A DNA stretch of 64,000 nt from Coix lacryma-jobi var. lacryma-jobi (Eukaryota > Streptophyta > Magnoliopsida > Poales > Poaceae): NCBI GenBank assembly GCA_009763385.1, contig CM019822.1:26840842-26904841 (forward strand). The letters are read 5' to 3'. A program made the translations under genes and the position numbers. A model generated the notes under the pieces. The model saw nothing but the letters and a program-made list of their open reading frames with translations. It did not search any database and was not told the DNA's origin. Positions 43,191-53,862 of the stretch are shown here, piece after piece; positions within the stretch are counted from its first letter, which is position 1; every line of letters begins with the position of its first letter.

Positions 43191-44212
43191 GAGCCCTGCA
43201 TCGTAGCCGCTTTTCTTTTTCCCATCTACTAGCCGCCAACGCCGTCAGCCGAGCTCTCCGCCATCACCGAAACCCTAGCCGCCGCCGCCGAGTTCCTCTC
43301 CGCGATTCGACGGTTGACCGTCGAATTGGTCCTCATCCGAAGCTTCGTCGTGCCGTAAGACATCTCGGGAACCTCTCAATTTCCTTGTCGTGCTCTGTCG
43401 GCTAGCTAATTGGTCGCCGGACTTGCAGGGTTTCCGCCGACCGCCAAGCTCCGTCTAGCGCCAACCTCGGTCGATCTCCGACTCCGATTTTTGGTTGTGG
43501 TGAGATCCCCGTCCTCTCCTCTTTCTCCCGGTCAGTTCCAATTCGCGATTGATGCACGGGTTCGCCGAGCCAGCCAACTCCGGCGAGCTCACCGCCGCGC
43601 GAGCGTGGCGTCCGCCGCACCGGTCCTGTTCGAGCCGGCGGCGCCGCCCGAACACCCCCCCAGATCTAATCTAGGTCGTCCAAGTCCGATCGGACGGCCC
43701 CCAGTGGCCGATACCCTTTCGGTTGGCAAGTTTGCAAAAGAGCCCCTCAGTTTCTACCGAATTAACCCGCGGTCCCTGCCGGCGCGGTTTAATCTGATTT
43801 TCCGATTTATTTTATTTCGAAAATACTTTGATCTATTTACAGAATTGCCATTACACCATTTTGTCTATATCTTGCTCAGTTTAACTCAGTTTTGATCCAT
43901 TCAAATTGCGTTAGTTTCGTAATTTCGTGCTCTACGCAGTAGTACCATGGTAGATTAGATTTGCAAAAGTTTTATTTCACGTTTAAGTCAGTCTCGTTTA
44001 GACCTTTTATAATCTTGTTTAGGTCGTAACTTCCGCGTTTTAAATCCGATTTCGGTGATCCAAACGTCTATGTGATCGTAGTGACGAATAGATCTGTTTT
44101 ACAACTTTTATTTATTTATTTAAATCTGTTGGTGTACTGTTCTAATGTTAGATCTGTTTGCAATACATGTGTGTGCGTGGATGTTTGTATGTTGCGTTGT
44201 ATTCGAGTTCAG

Positions 44213-44293
44213 ACGGTGAGCAGTACGTGGGTGACCAAGATCAGATCTACTACGACCAGCAGGAGGACCAGAACCAGGAATACGCAAACCAAG
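44213..44293 (+). other. Putative LTR-borne exon A, solo LTR 1
   Basis: Starts after acceptor CGAGTTCAG and ends at CAACCAAG/GCAAGT. 81 bases, open, Asp/Gln/Tyr-rich (DQIYYDQQEDQNQEYANQ). The second LTR has a 75-base counterpart with the same borders. Confidence 0.45.
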
Positions 44294-45282
44294 GCAAGTA
44301 TACATGGGATCATCCTTGTTACCTACGCACTATAATCTACCAATCATGTGCATGTGTCAAATGATATCCATAGGATATACCTAGATGTTAAACCTGTACC
44401 TTGATACCGTGGGATATATGTGCATTTTGGTAGATCTGCTAGTGCTATAAACCTATAACTATGATCTAATAAAATAATTAATGATATGTGCAACGTCTGT
44501 TCTTATCTTGTTCTTGGTAATGTGGACCCGGGCGTGGGAGTCATCGTGCTCTTGGCCCCTCTAAATGATCTTCTGCGGGCAAAAGCTGGGACATACAGTA
44601 CAACCGTGAGGGCTACATGGCTCTGGTTTTAGTTGGTTCGAGGACCTCTCCTCGCTTGATGGTGGTTACCTGAAAGGGCACAAAAGGGGCTCGACGACTC
44701 GGGTATAGGACAGCCTCTGGTCTCATGTGTATAGCCGGGAAGGAATGTGCCATCGGAAAGGGGGTTCCTATATCTGCTTGCCGATTGGAAACCTAGTGGC
44801 CACTATCTTGTTAGGGGAACCTCGAAAGACTTCATAGTGTACCCTGCCGCACTTCCTTGGAAGAGGTGATATGGGATTTGCAACCCCTGGCACATGGGGA
44901 TCACGGCTCACGGGTAAAGTTGTACAAACTCTGCAGAGTAATAAACTGATATATCAGCCGTGCTCACGGTCACGAGCGGCTCGGAAAACTTGCAGGCTAA
45001 CCACTTAAACGAAATTTACTTTTGTTCACGTTACCATCATATTTATGTTTCCGGACGATGTTGCCATATTATAATTATTTATTTCATGTGGTTTAATTGG
45101 GTTTGCAAGCACAACTTGATGATTAATAAATGCTAAAATCTTGAACCACTAAAAGTGCTAACCGCAGTAAACCCGTGTCAAGCCTTTTGAGCTGCATAAC
45201 CCCATGTTGCTTGCTGAGTACGAGATGTACTTACGCTTGTTATATTTTCTTCTTTCTGGATAAAATCCCGGATGGGTAACAG

Positions 45283-45326
45283 ATGGATTTGAGTATGAGC
45301 AAGATAAGTTCCCAGAGGATTTCTAG
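45283..45326 (+). other. Putative LTR-borne exon B, solo LTR 1
   Basis: After GGATGGGTAACAG, 44 bases ending EDF-stop. It joins exon A in phase through a GC-AG intron (44294-45282). Confidence 0.45.
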
Positions 45327-45803
45327 TCTTGCGGACCACCAGTCGACGTCCCTGTGGAGTGGAGCTTCGACAAGAGTTATTTATCTTCCGCTTGTTTATG
45401 TTTAGTTTTTTTGATGAGTTGTATTAAATACGCTATGTAATAAGCACAGTGATGATGCCTTCTTGGTAATTTGTCCCTTATGTGTGCGACTGTTTCCTGG
45501 GCGCACATAAGTTTATACATTCAATTTTGTTCTTAAAATTGGGTGTGACAGAATCATGTAGGATACAATAGGAATCCATGTGTGTGTGTGGAAAATCTAG
45601 TTTCCTACATTGGATGTGATCTCATATAGTGGGATTGAAATGTCTAATTTTCTCACTTCTTTGAAGTTTCAATAAAAAACTAAACATATTTTTCAGTTAC
45701 ATGAACTGATATGTTTGTGATTAAAATGATTTGGGGATGGGGAGAGGGGGCAGAATAAATCAAAACACTCTCTCTCTCTCTCTCTTTAGCAAAGTACGTA
45801 GTA

Positions 45804-45912
45804 CTATCTTGGTTCTAAATTATAAGTTGTTGGATTTGCTATGTATCTAGATACATAGCAAATTTGATATACCAAAAACATTAAAGTGACTTATAGTTTG
45901 GAACTGGGGGAG
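45804..45912. mobile_element. Degenerate Stowaway MITE
   Basis: Palindromic ends TGGTTCTAAATTATAAG and CTTATAGTTTGGAAC with TA on each side. Confidence 0.55.
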
Positions 45913-46324
45913 TAGCTAGGAATAGCTTCCAACCATATTTAGGAGTAATAATTGATCCCCTGATGCTATTTCCACATGGTATATAAAGCCAACATGTTTA
46001 TGGACATTGGAAAATTCAACTTTGGATGCAGTCTTGCATCCACCACCGATGTACATACATTGTCATTTAATTGATCCCCTGATGCTATTTCCACGTGGTA
46101 TATAAAGCCAACATGTTTATAGACATTGGAAAACCCATGTACATCCAATTCTGTTTTTTCTGCTACTTTTACTTTTATGAAATTTCATACATTGTCATTT
46201 GTTACTTATATATTAGAAAACATGTGGTTTTTTAAGCTTAGCCATGACATAGTAAAGTACTTTTATTTTAATGTCATGTCAAAATCTGGTCTATATGAAT
46301 TAATTAACTCTTTTCATAATGCAG

Positions 46325-46371
46325 TTTCTCAATCCTTCCGAGAGTTTTCGTAATATCATCGTCGACTATCC
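46325..46371 (+). pseudogene. Oxidosqualene cyclase remnant, exon piece 4
   Basis: 47 bases reading FLNPSESFRNIIVDYP, acceptor AATGCAG, donor TATCC/GTAAGA. It joins the next piece in phase. Confidence 0.85.
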
Positions 46372-46462
46372 GTAAGAGATTCGAGTGTTTGATGGTTTAA
46401 AATGTTCACCAATTTACTTTTTAAATTGCTCAATGATTGACGGCCTACAACCAAATATGCAG

Positions 46463-46606
46463 ATACCCCGAATGCACGTCATCATTAATTCAAGCTTTAA
46501 TATTGTTTAGAGACAAGTGTCCAATGTATCGTCGTGAAGAGATAGACAAAATTATCAAAAGTGGTGCATCGTTCATTGAGAAAGTACAACAAAAGAATGA
46601 GTCTTG
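46463..46606 (+). pseudogene. Oxidosqualene cyclase remnant, exon piece 5
   Basis: Reads PECTSSLIQALILFRDKC ... IDKIIKSGASFIEKVQQKNESW, open. Acceptor ATATGCAG, donor TCTTG/GTATAT. Confidence 0.9.
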
Positions 46607-46688
46607 GTATATAAAAATGAATTGCTAAGTATTACATATTATATGTGAATTATATTATGACTGCTAATAATAAAAACTAATTAAACAG

Positions 46689-46866
46689 GTACGGCTCTTG
46701 GGCTATGTGTTTCACTTATGCAACATTCTTTGCTATAAAAGGATTAGTTGCTGCAGGAAGAACATACCAGAATAGTTTGGCTATCAGACAAGCATGCAAC
46801 TTCTTGTTGTCAAAGCAACTGGGAACGGGTGGATGGGGAGAGAACTATCTCGGTTGTCAAATAGAG
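46689..46866 (+). pseudogene. Oxidosqualene cyclase remnant, exon piece 6
   Basis: Reads YGSWAMCFTYATFFAIKGLV, AAGRTYQNSLAIRQACNFLL and GGWGENYL, including a QW-type repeat. Open. Acceptor TTAAACAG, donor ATAGAG/GTAATT. Confidence 0.9.
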
Positions 46867-48022
46867 GTAATTGTTCTTACATCATTGGCATTGCATTTGG
46901 TTATGTGAAAAATTTTAATAGTGTTGGGTGCTCTCCTACAATGTGTGACTGGCACGTAGGAACATCAAGTTTACTTATTAGCGAGATCAAAACCATGTAA
47001 ACCATATGGTTGTACCGCACATCCTAGATGGCCACATCATGAACTAATCCTTAGCAACTATAGACAACAACATTCTAAAAAACCATTGCTCATGCCCCCT
47101 AAACGATGTTGGTAAAAGTCCAAGATTTTACCAATTGTTTCATATTCCATTAGTCAAAACTGACTATTCGTTTGATCCTTCACATCCTAAGATTGCAAAC
47201 AAAGCCATATTCTATCGAACCAATCCTGGTTCATGGAAGATATATCAAATCTAGTAAACCCTAACATGAGATTTAAAATTATGATTATGTGTTGCGCAAC
47301 TAAAGATCAAATTGTACTAAGTCAAAATAAAACAAAGATCGGTGCAAGTATATATGGTCAAATGCACTTGTCTCCAAAACATTGTTCAAGCTTTCTATAT
47401 TTTCTCGGTGATACATTTGTAAGCCAATTTGAGAAGCAATCCTCCACCATACAGTTTGATTAGAACAATTTTCTCTTGCATTAACTTCAAACAAGTTTTC
47501 TTCAATTAACAACAACTAGCAAGAGCAACACAAACAAGCAAAACACTAAATCAAACATTATAATACAATGCTATAAATGTTAAAAATGATATGAATTTTT
47601 TGTGACCTTTTGAAGAAAACTTTGAAAATAAACTATTTGTAAATCAATAACTTATAGCTTTGAGTCTGGCTGCATCTTCACGCCCTTACAAATCAGTAAC
47701 TTATAGCTTTGAGTTTGGCTACATCTCAAAGCTTCTTATTTTCTAGGCACTTTGGTGAAGGCGCCCAAGAAACCCATCTTAATTAGGGTTTGTTTGTTTG
47801 GATGGATGTACTCATATTCAGATTAATTCATGTGTGAAAATTAAATAATTTTCTACTCCAACATATGTGAATTGGGTAAATTTGAGTGTATCTAAATAAG
47901 GCCTTAGTTTTGTATAGTGGTCTTTCTTAACGTATTGTTACGAAAAATAAAGTACTTAGAGTTTGTGCTAAGTTTTTTTGGCTACAAACTGAACACAGGA
48001 GTATGTTTTTTTTTAAATACAG
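46867..48022. other. Intron of the cyclase remnant; one Tourist-like MITE
   Basis: Apart from the MITE at 47786-47903, no supported feature is seen. Confidence 0.5.
47786..47903. mobile_element. Tourist-like MITE, 118 bp
   Basis: Flanked by TTA on both sides (47783-47785, 47904-47906). Ends GGGTTTGTTTGTTTGGATG and (reverse) GGCCTTATTTAGATACAC, of the PIF/Harbinger class. Confidence 0.65.
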
Positions 48023-48097
48023 GAGTATTTTGATAGTGGCAAACCACATGCAGTGAACACTGCACAGGCAATGCTAGCTTTACTTTACGCCGGACAG
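48023..48097 (+). pseudogene. Oxidosqualene cyclase remnant, exon piece 7
   Basis: 25 codons, GKPHAVNTAQAMLALLYAGQ, open. Acceptor AATACAG, donor GACAG/GTTTAG. Confidence 0.88.
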
Positions 48098-48179
48098 GTT
48101 TAGTTTGCGCCCCCTCACTCTCTCCCTCTGCTTTGATGCAGCTGCTTCGCTAATGTTGATACTGTGGCTCTATGAGCAG

Positions 48180-48403
48180 GTTGAACAAGATCTAGCGCCA
48201 CTATACCGTGCTGCAAAAGAAGGGGCAATTTGCTACAGGACATGTAAAGTGAAAACATTTGCTGGTGGACACTCCGTACAGTACGAAAAACTGTACGGAG
48301 TGTCCACCAACAAATGGTCTCCACTTTACATGTCCTGTAGCCAATTTTCCCGCAAAAGAATTAATCAACATGCAGATGGAGAATGGAGAATTTCCCCCAA
48401 CAA
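48180..48403 (+). pseudogene. Oxidosqualene cyclase remnant, exon piece 8, split by a MITE
   Basis: VEQDLAPLYRAAKE (48180-48221), then a 130-bp MITE, then AKELINMQMENGEF (48352-48403), with GCAAAAGAA duplicated at the break. An extra C (five instead of four) near 48394-48398 shifts the frame before the GTAAGT donor at 48404. Confidence 0.9.
48222..48351. mobile_element. Mutator-type foldback MITE, 130 bp, in a cyclase exon
   Basis: Flanked by the perfect 9-bp duplication GCAAAAGAA (48213-48221, 48352-48360). Nearly the whole element is an inverted repeat: GGGGCAATTTGCTACAGG pairs with CCTGTAGCCAATTTTCCC, closing at ACTGTACGGAGTGTCC. A 9-bp duplication is the Mutator signature. Confidence 0.88.
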
Positions 48404-48533
48404 GTAAGTGTTTTTCCATAAACCAAAATAGAGTATTCTATGCATATTAAATATAAATTGGAGAATTTCCCCAACAAGCAAGTGTTTTTCCATAAACCAA
48501 AACAAAGTATCCTATGCATATTAAATATAAATT
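48385..48533 (+). repeat. 75-bp tandem duplication across the exon/intron border
   Basis: Units 48385-48459 and 48460-48533 both carry GGAGAATTTCCC...CAACAAG, a donor-like site, and CATATTAAATATAAATT. The first has five C and GTAAGT; the second has four C and GCAAGT. Confidence 0.85.
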
Positions 48534-48627
48534 GTGTGATTTATTCAACCAGTTAGGAGAAATATGGCCACTATGCAATGAATTTGCGGGACCAGGACTA
48601 AATAAACTACTAAAATGTAAACAAATA

Positions 48628-49297
48628 CTCCCTCCATATTTTTTGTAAGACATACTTTTATTGGAAACGTTAACGAGGATTATTATGTTTAAAGTACTGT
48701 TAGTACTTTTGAGTACTTTGTATTTTTATTTTGAAAGAAAATTAGAGAAAAAACTTAAAAGAAAGAACGATAGATTAGTAACAGGTGGAGAATATGACCA
48801 GTATATGGTACCTTTCACGGAGAAGCCACGACCACACGTCACGAAAAAAATCTGTGAAAAAATGTATTGTACAGGTAATAAGGAGATGAAATCACTAAAA
48901 TACCCTTTATGTTTTTAGAAAAACTAAATATTATATAAGAATCTATAGAACCGGTTCATCATATTTTATTACTGGTCCCACGTGTTTTGGTATTTTTTGG
49001 TACTTTCTGGTACTTTTTTCTAGTACTTCAAATTTTTTCACCGTCCGATCTAAAGCAATGTACGATCCATATTTTTTCCAACCACCATAAAACTTGTACT
49101 ACAATATATATGCCTGGGAACTAAGATAGAGAAAAATTGTAAGCATGTTTAATTTGTTCATACTTATGAAGAGAGATGCATAATTAGCAAGGAGAAATAA
49201 AGAGAGAGAACTTCATTAATTAAGTCATATATTATCAGCCATATATTTGAAACAAGATGTCAACGAGTATAAGCCTTGCTTTTTGAAATGGAGGGAG
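48628..49297. mobile_element. Non-autonomous Tc1/mariner-type element, 670 bp
   Basis: TA on both sides. Ends CTCCCTCCATATTTTTTG and (reverse) CTCCCTCCATTTCAAAAA. It lies in the last intron of the cyclase remnant. Confidence 0.7.
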
Positions 49298-49550
49298 TAG
49301 TAATAATGTTATTCTGCCTGGTTTGGTTTTATAAGCGGTACCATGCATGTTCAGATGAAATTGTAAAGAACTCCAAGTAGACCAAATTTGTGGTAGCTCT
49401 TTAGTGTAGTGCAGATACAGAGATAAGTAATTAACTGTGGGTGTCATTCGGGCTGACATCCACTTCCATCATGTTCTGTTTTGTTCAGTTCATCTTGTGG
49501 TTGCTATCTCTGAACTCTGAAAAATGTTTGAATGTGCATTTCAATTTTAG

Positions 49551-49667
49551 GAAATTGTTGGCAACTTCAACTCCTCACTTTTCTTTAATTACCCCAACTA
49601 CCGGAACTTATTTCCCATATGGGCTCTAGGAGAGTTTCGTCGCCGACTTCTTGCAAAAAAGGGTTAA
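49551..49667 (+). pseudogene. Oxidosqualene cyclase remnant, last exon
   Basis: 38 codons plus TAA: EIVGNFNSSLFFNYPNYRNL, then PIWALGEFRRRL near the C-terminus. Acceptor TTTTAG. Confidence 0.9.
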
Positions 49668-51016
49668 GGTGGGTATCTTTTATTAGGCCATTTCTATGAA
49701 TTGTATTTGGGATACAGGTATCCATATGCATTATATTGTATATTTGTATTGTGTAATGCATGAACCAAGCATGTAGTGATGACAATGTAACACAAAAGAA
49801 AAATTGTATTTACTAAAGTATATATTAATCTTTGTAAGATTGTCACAAACTAGTTGATAATAATCAATCATCCGGTTCGTCAAATTCAACAATAATTATG
49901 CAAAATGTTCTTAAGCCAAATCTCTTGTGAATCTGTCGCAACTATATCTGAAAAATAAAATCAGATTCTCCCCTGCACAGAGAACAAAAAATAAAAACAT
50001 AGACTTAGAGCATAGCTAGGAGTTTTCTAAACTCATTCTCAAGCTGGGTTTTTGCATGCAAAGGAAAAAAACAGTTTTCAACAACTGTATATACCTACCC
50101 CTAGTTCTTACACGCTGTGGAAATATGAATGTGGATATGTCCCTATAGCTGGATATGTCCCGAAGTTCAGGCTCCTACTAGGAAGACAAGAGTGACCACA
50201 CCAGGATGCACTCTAGTTGTGTTTCTTTCAACCACTTTTCTTGATCCACTAGGGTGGTTTTTTCTCTCTTTCGAGAGCAAGATCGAAGCCCGCACAAACT
50301 TCTCGTGGCACTCCACTACCTTGGGTGCTCACCAACGACTCCTGGCCATCTAGGACTTGTGGGTCGGATTCCGTCTGGACTTGCAGCATGCAAATACTGG
50401 TGTGTTTGGTTCATGGAATCAAGTCATGCTTCATGAGATGATGCATCATGAGTTCATCCCATGAATTTTGGTGGAACCAACTCATTTTTCATCCATATAC
50501 TAATTATTGGCTTATGAGGAATAAGGTGGTGATGTATCAACTCATTCCATTCCACCAACCAAATAGAAAAAGTGAGGAGTGAGAAGATGATGGACCACCT
50601 CCTTCCTAAAAAAACATCCTATTGATCTCCAAGAGTAACAAATGTTTTCATGAAATCTTTGATTGCTACAAATATTCAAAGTTTGGCAGCCCGCATGACC
50701 CATCACCTCTGTCGCAGGCATGTGTGCTGCCATGACGTTATGTCCCTATCACTCACGGTGAGCCCCATTGCAGCACCTTGCCGCATGAGCTCCGCTACCA
50801 TTCCACGAGCAAGACGGGCACATGACCACACCCGCCTACGCGCATCCGACTTATCTCAAGGCACCTCAAGTTGCCATTATTTCAGTCCCTTTGCATCCTG
50901 AAGCCCATCGGTTTTGCAATGCGCCCACGGTTGGTCTATCGTGTCTTCTCCCCTACACCCTAAAGTTTGTACGCCCTTGCAACCTCCTCCCCTATGGCCG
51001 TTAGACTTGGGCGTTC
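49668..51016. other. Mixed repeat fragments, no gene
   Basis: 50150-50350 looks like copia-LTR-derived sequence. 50399-50568 has GTGTGTTTGGTT and ACCAACCAAATAG ends like a Tourist-type MITE. 50650-51000 is GC-richer without a convincing frame. Confidence 0.4.
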
Positions 51017-51074
51017 TGTCATGACCGAACCGATCGGTTCGGTTCTTCGATCACTTTAAAAGTTCAATCGTCTA

Positions 51075-51758
51075 AAAACGAAAACCCATCGGTTAGTAGG
51101 ACGGAGTTTTCGGCAGAGGCTGAGGCTTGGTAGATGGCGTTCTCTGCCACGGATGGGCTTGCAACTCCCTCGAAAGCGGAGAGGTTTCGTCGATGGCGTT
51201 GCCGAAAGCTGGCGGTTGCTCTTGCCTTGGTATGAATGTATTTTCCTGGGCTATCGGGATTGGGGCCGCCCCAGCCCTCTGCAGCTCTTGAATTTCCCTC
51301 TCGAGTTGCCTTCTCTGCGCCTCAGCTCACCGAATGGCGTTGTGAGTTTCGTCCTCTCTTGCTTTTGCTGCTAACCGCTGCTGCAGCTGATCTCTTTGCG
51401 ACAACAACCTCTCTATTTCGTCTTGCTGTTGTGCCAACGTCTTGATTGCTTGGGCGTGTCTTGTGATTTCGTCAGCATCTTCATCCTCGTCATCGAACTC
51501 GTCCTCGACGTGCCCTTCCGGCGTGCCGTCTCTGCCCAAAGTCCGCTGATCCAGAGGCCGCACGCCTTGGCTCGTCGATGCTCCCGGCGGTGGCTGCGCT
51601 TCTATCGACAGAGCGCCGCCGAAAGGTGGCGGTTCTGCGGCTGCGTTTGGTGGAACCTGGCTAGCTGGGACAGGAACCGCGACGGTGCCGAAAGCATCCT
51701 TTCTCGCGGCGATAGTCTCCAGATTGTCGACCGCTTTCGGCGCTTTCCTTGGTGGCAT
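51075..51758 (-). pseudogene. gag: Gypsy gag fragment (N-terminal, truncated)
   Basis: ATG at 51758 (MPPRKAPKAV) just after the PBS-like site. The frame has an acidic DEFDDEDEDADEI block and a coiled coil (QQQDEIERLLSQRDQLQQRL), and stops at 51329-51327. Gag-like sequence (AEAQRRQLEREIQELQRAG) resumes in frame and fades out by about 51100, where the element is truncated. The Gag core and pol are missing. Confidence 0.6.
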
Positions 51759-51792
51759 GGTAAGCTCGGGCGACAACCACGGTGGGCGCCAA

Positions 51793-52438
51793 TGTTGTTT
51801 CGGGGACCGAGATCCCGAAACAGCGGGTTGTCTCACGAACGAAAGCCCAAAGCGAAAGCGGAAAACGAACGGTAAAACGGGAAAATGGTTGAAGTGAACA
51901 GTGTTCCTCCTCCCCTCCCCTAGGAGGTTGGGAGCTTTTTATATTAATCCAGATCAATTTGAAAGTACAAGAATGCCCTTCCAACCACTCTGCTACAATT
52001 ACAATGATGCCCTGCTCAACTACTCCATGGTTGTACGCCGCCTTTTCCGGCGCGAGGGGCATCATCGTAACTTCGCCCTCTGGTGGGCCCAGCGTCCCCC
52101 GGCTCCTTTTCCTGGCCGGTGGGCCCGCTCCCTTTGACCCAGGCTTCCGTCGACCTGCGAAAACCTAAGAAAAACCAAAGTCATGAATGACGAAAACTCT
52201 CGCCGGAAACGTTGGGCTCCTTTCGCGCGAATGCTTCCTTTCGCACGAAAACTCCGTCCTACTCCGGTCATGCGGACCGGAGGCGAATGTCTGCTTCCGC
52301 GCGAATGCTTCCTTTCGCACGAAAGTTCCGCCTTCCCTTGGTCCGCAAGCCGAAACGCGCGCTTCCGCACGAAAGCATCATCATCTTTCGGTAAAAATGC
52401 GGGTCGGAGGCGCCTGCGGTCTGGGCGCCGCCCCAACA
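51793..52438 (-). repeat. Gypsy LTR fragment element: 5' LTR
   Basis: 646 bp, TGTTGTTTCGG to CCCCAACA on the + strand. On the minus strand it is followed by TTGGCGCCCACCGTGG, a tRNA-primer-like site, and then gag. No second LTR is in the window. Confidence 0.75.
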
Positions 52439-52805
52439 ATGGTCATGACCGAACTAAACAAACTATACAAAATATCAACTAAATAGTATAATTTTTAGCA
52501 ATTTGAGCATTTCTTTTTTTATTTCATAACAAAAATAACAATACAACCTATAGATTAAATAGAGTGATGGTTGATATAAACTCATTAGAATAAATATTAT
52601 TTCACTAATAATAGTCTAAAATACACACTATATCAATAAAAATTAGATGTTTGGTTAGTTCGGTCAGTTCGGTTATCCGAGGCCTATAACCGAACTAACA
52701 GTAAAAAGTTTGGTTAGTGTGCACTCAGGACCAAACTAGTAACCGAAAATTTTGGTCTCGGTTACTTTAGTCTCGGTCTTGGTTAGTTCGGTCAATTATG
52801 CCCAA

Positions 52806-53781
52806 GGCTAGGCCGCCATCTTTGCTATGCCAGAATTAGCCACGTGGTCTGGTCCATATGCCTAGGCACCGTATCCATGCCATTGCATGGGCTAGCGATT
52901 GGAAACGCTGGGATGGGAGAGGGACGAAACGAAGGGGCGAATAAGGAGATGGCTCATCACCAGCTTCTTCGAGGATGCTAAGATTTCGACTGGCAGCTCC
53001 AACGACAGCAAGGACAATGCGGAGGCCTTGGCAAAACTTGTCCTCATATAGGTTGACAGATAAAGTTTTATCTCATCAGTTCCCACTTAATTGATTTCCA
53101 TTTACTTCAAAATTTAAACAACTCCCAAACAAAACCGGATCGAACCTCTAACATCTTGTTAAGAACCAACAATGTTCAAGTGACCTCTCATCACACAGAT
53201 CGCCAAGGTGGATCTCATAACACAGATCGATGAGGTTTATTAGAGTTAGTATTAAGCCTCCATCTAATCAGATGATTCCTACACACCCTTGTAAAACATT
53301 GATATCACCAACTGACAGTTTCATTCACAACTGATGCCTCTCAATGGACGCCGACCGACTGATTGCTTGGCGACAGTTTAGCATGTATAAATATCAATAT
53401 CAATCAATAAAAGCAATCGTAGCTCAATCATTTCTCTCTCTAATTACATACTCTCAAACACATGTAAAACAAAATCCACACAACTCCCTATTCTTTAAAC
53501 CTATTTATAATAGAAAGCCTAGAGTAATATGCACAGCATATATAATCATGAACCGTAATGGAACAAATGCAACATATAGGGGTAACACAAATAGCAGCTA
53601 CTGGATTCCAAATGCGGCAGTGAATTAAGCGGTAACCAGAGTACTCCAAAGTCCAAACAGGTGTCCATGGCGAAAGTATCTATCCAGGAGGTTTTGTATA
53701 TCCATACTTATGTCAAACAATCTTGTGTAAAGACTAAACGGCATCCTCAATGAAATCAGGGAACCTTTTGTAGAACAAAGC
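52806..53781. other. Interval downstream of alpha-SNAP, nothing recognised
   Basis: No frame with a recognisable domain. The last ~150 bases before 53782 probably hold the 3' UTR of the minus-strand alpha-SNAP gene. Confidence 0.4.
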
Positions 53782-53862
53782 CTAGGTTAGATCATCCTCA
53801 TCGTCCTCCTTTTTCTTCAACTCATTCTTTGCCTTCAGGAGGAGAGTTGTTTTCCAAGGATC
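53782..53862 (-). CDS. ASNAP: alpha-SNAP exon 9
   Basis: 81 bases including TAG at 53784-53782: DPWKTTLLLKAKNELKKKED and the acidic end DEDDLT. Acceptor TTTCAG. Confidence 0.93.
   Translation of the reverse strand, partial: DPWKTTLLLKAKNELKKKEDDEDDLT

Larger units (their letters stand above)
42649..45550 (+). repeat. Solo LTR, 2.9 kb, gypsy type
   Basis: Begins TGTAACACCC and ends GGGTGTGACA (TGTCACACCC reversed), with the perfect 5-bp duplication GAATC on both sides (42644-42648, 45551-45555) and no internal region. TATAAA at 43185-43190 with a GC-rich leader after it. The length and TGTAACACCC termini suggest a long-LTR chromovirus (Tekay/Del-like), which is inference. A diverged copy is at 55982-58994. 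Confidence 0.88.
29418..49667 (+). pseudogene. Oxidosqualene cyclase gene remnant (3' half, nine exon pieces)
   Basis: Plant oxidosqualene cyclases fold 2,3-oxidosqualene into sterol or triterpene skeletons at the ER. Nine segments match the second half of that family in order: 29418-29531, 32496-32618, 32699-32818, 46325-46371, 46463-46606, 46689-46866, 48023-48097, 48180-48403, 49551-49667, all with GT-AG borders and mostly compatible phases. The N-terminal half is absent, as is the exon expected between 32818 and 46325 (with the LQN.DGGFA.YELTRSY block). The catalytic DCTAE motif reads DTNAE: Asp is kept, Cys is lost. The penultimate exon is split by a MITE and frameshifted. It is therefore a pseudogene, though recent enough that most exon frames stay open. 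Which product the parent made cannot be told. Confidence 0.88.

Noticed and set aside
51018..52805. A single large element bounded by CTTGGGC ends around the gypsy fragment
   Set aside because: The ends share CTTGGGC and GACCGAAC words, but no matching target duplication was found and the right and left parts may be separate.
52892..53086. 64-codon minus frame downstream of alpha-SNAP
   Set aside because: No domain, no splice support, and outside the in-phase alpha-SNAP model.
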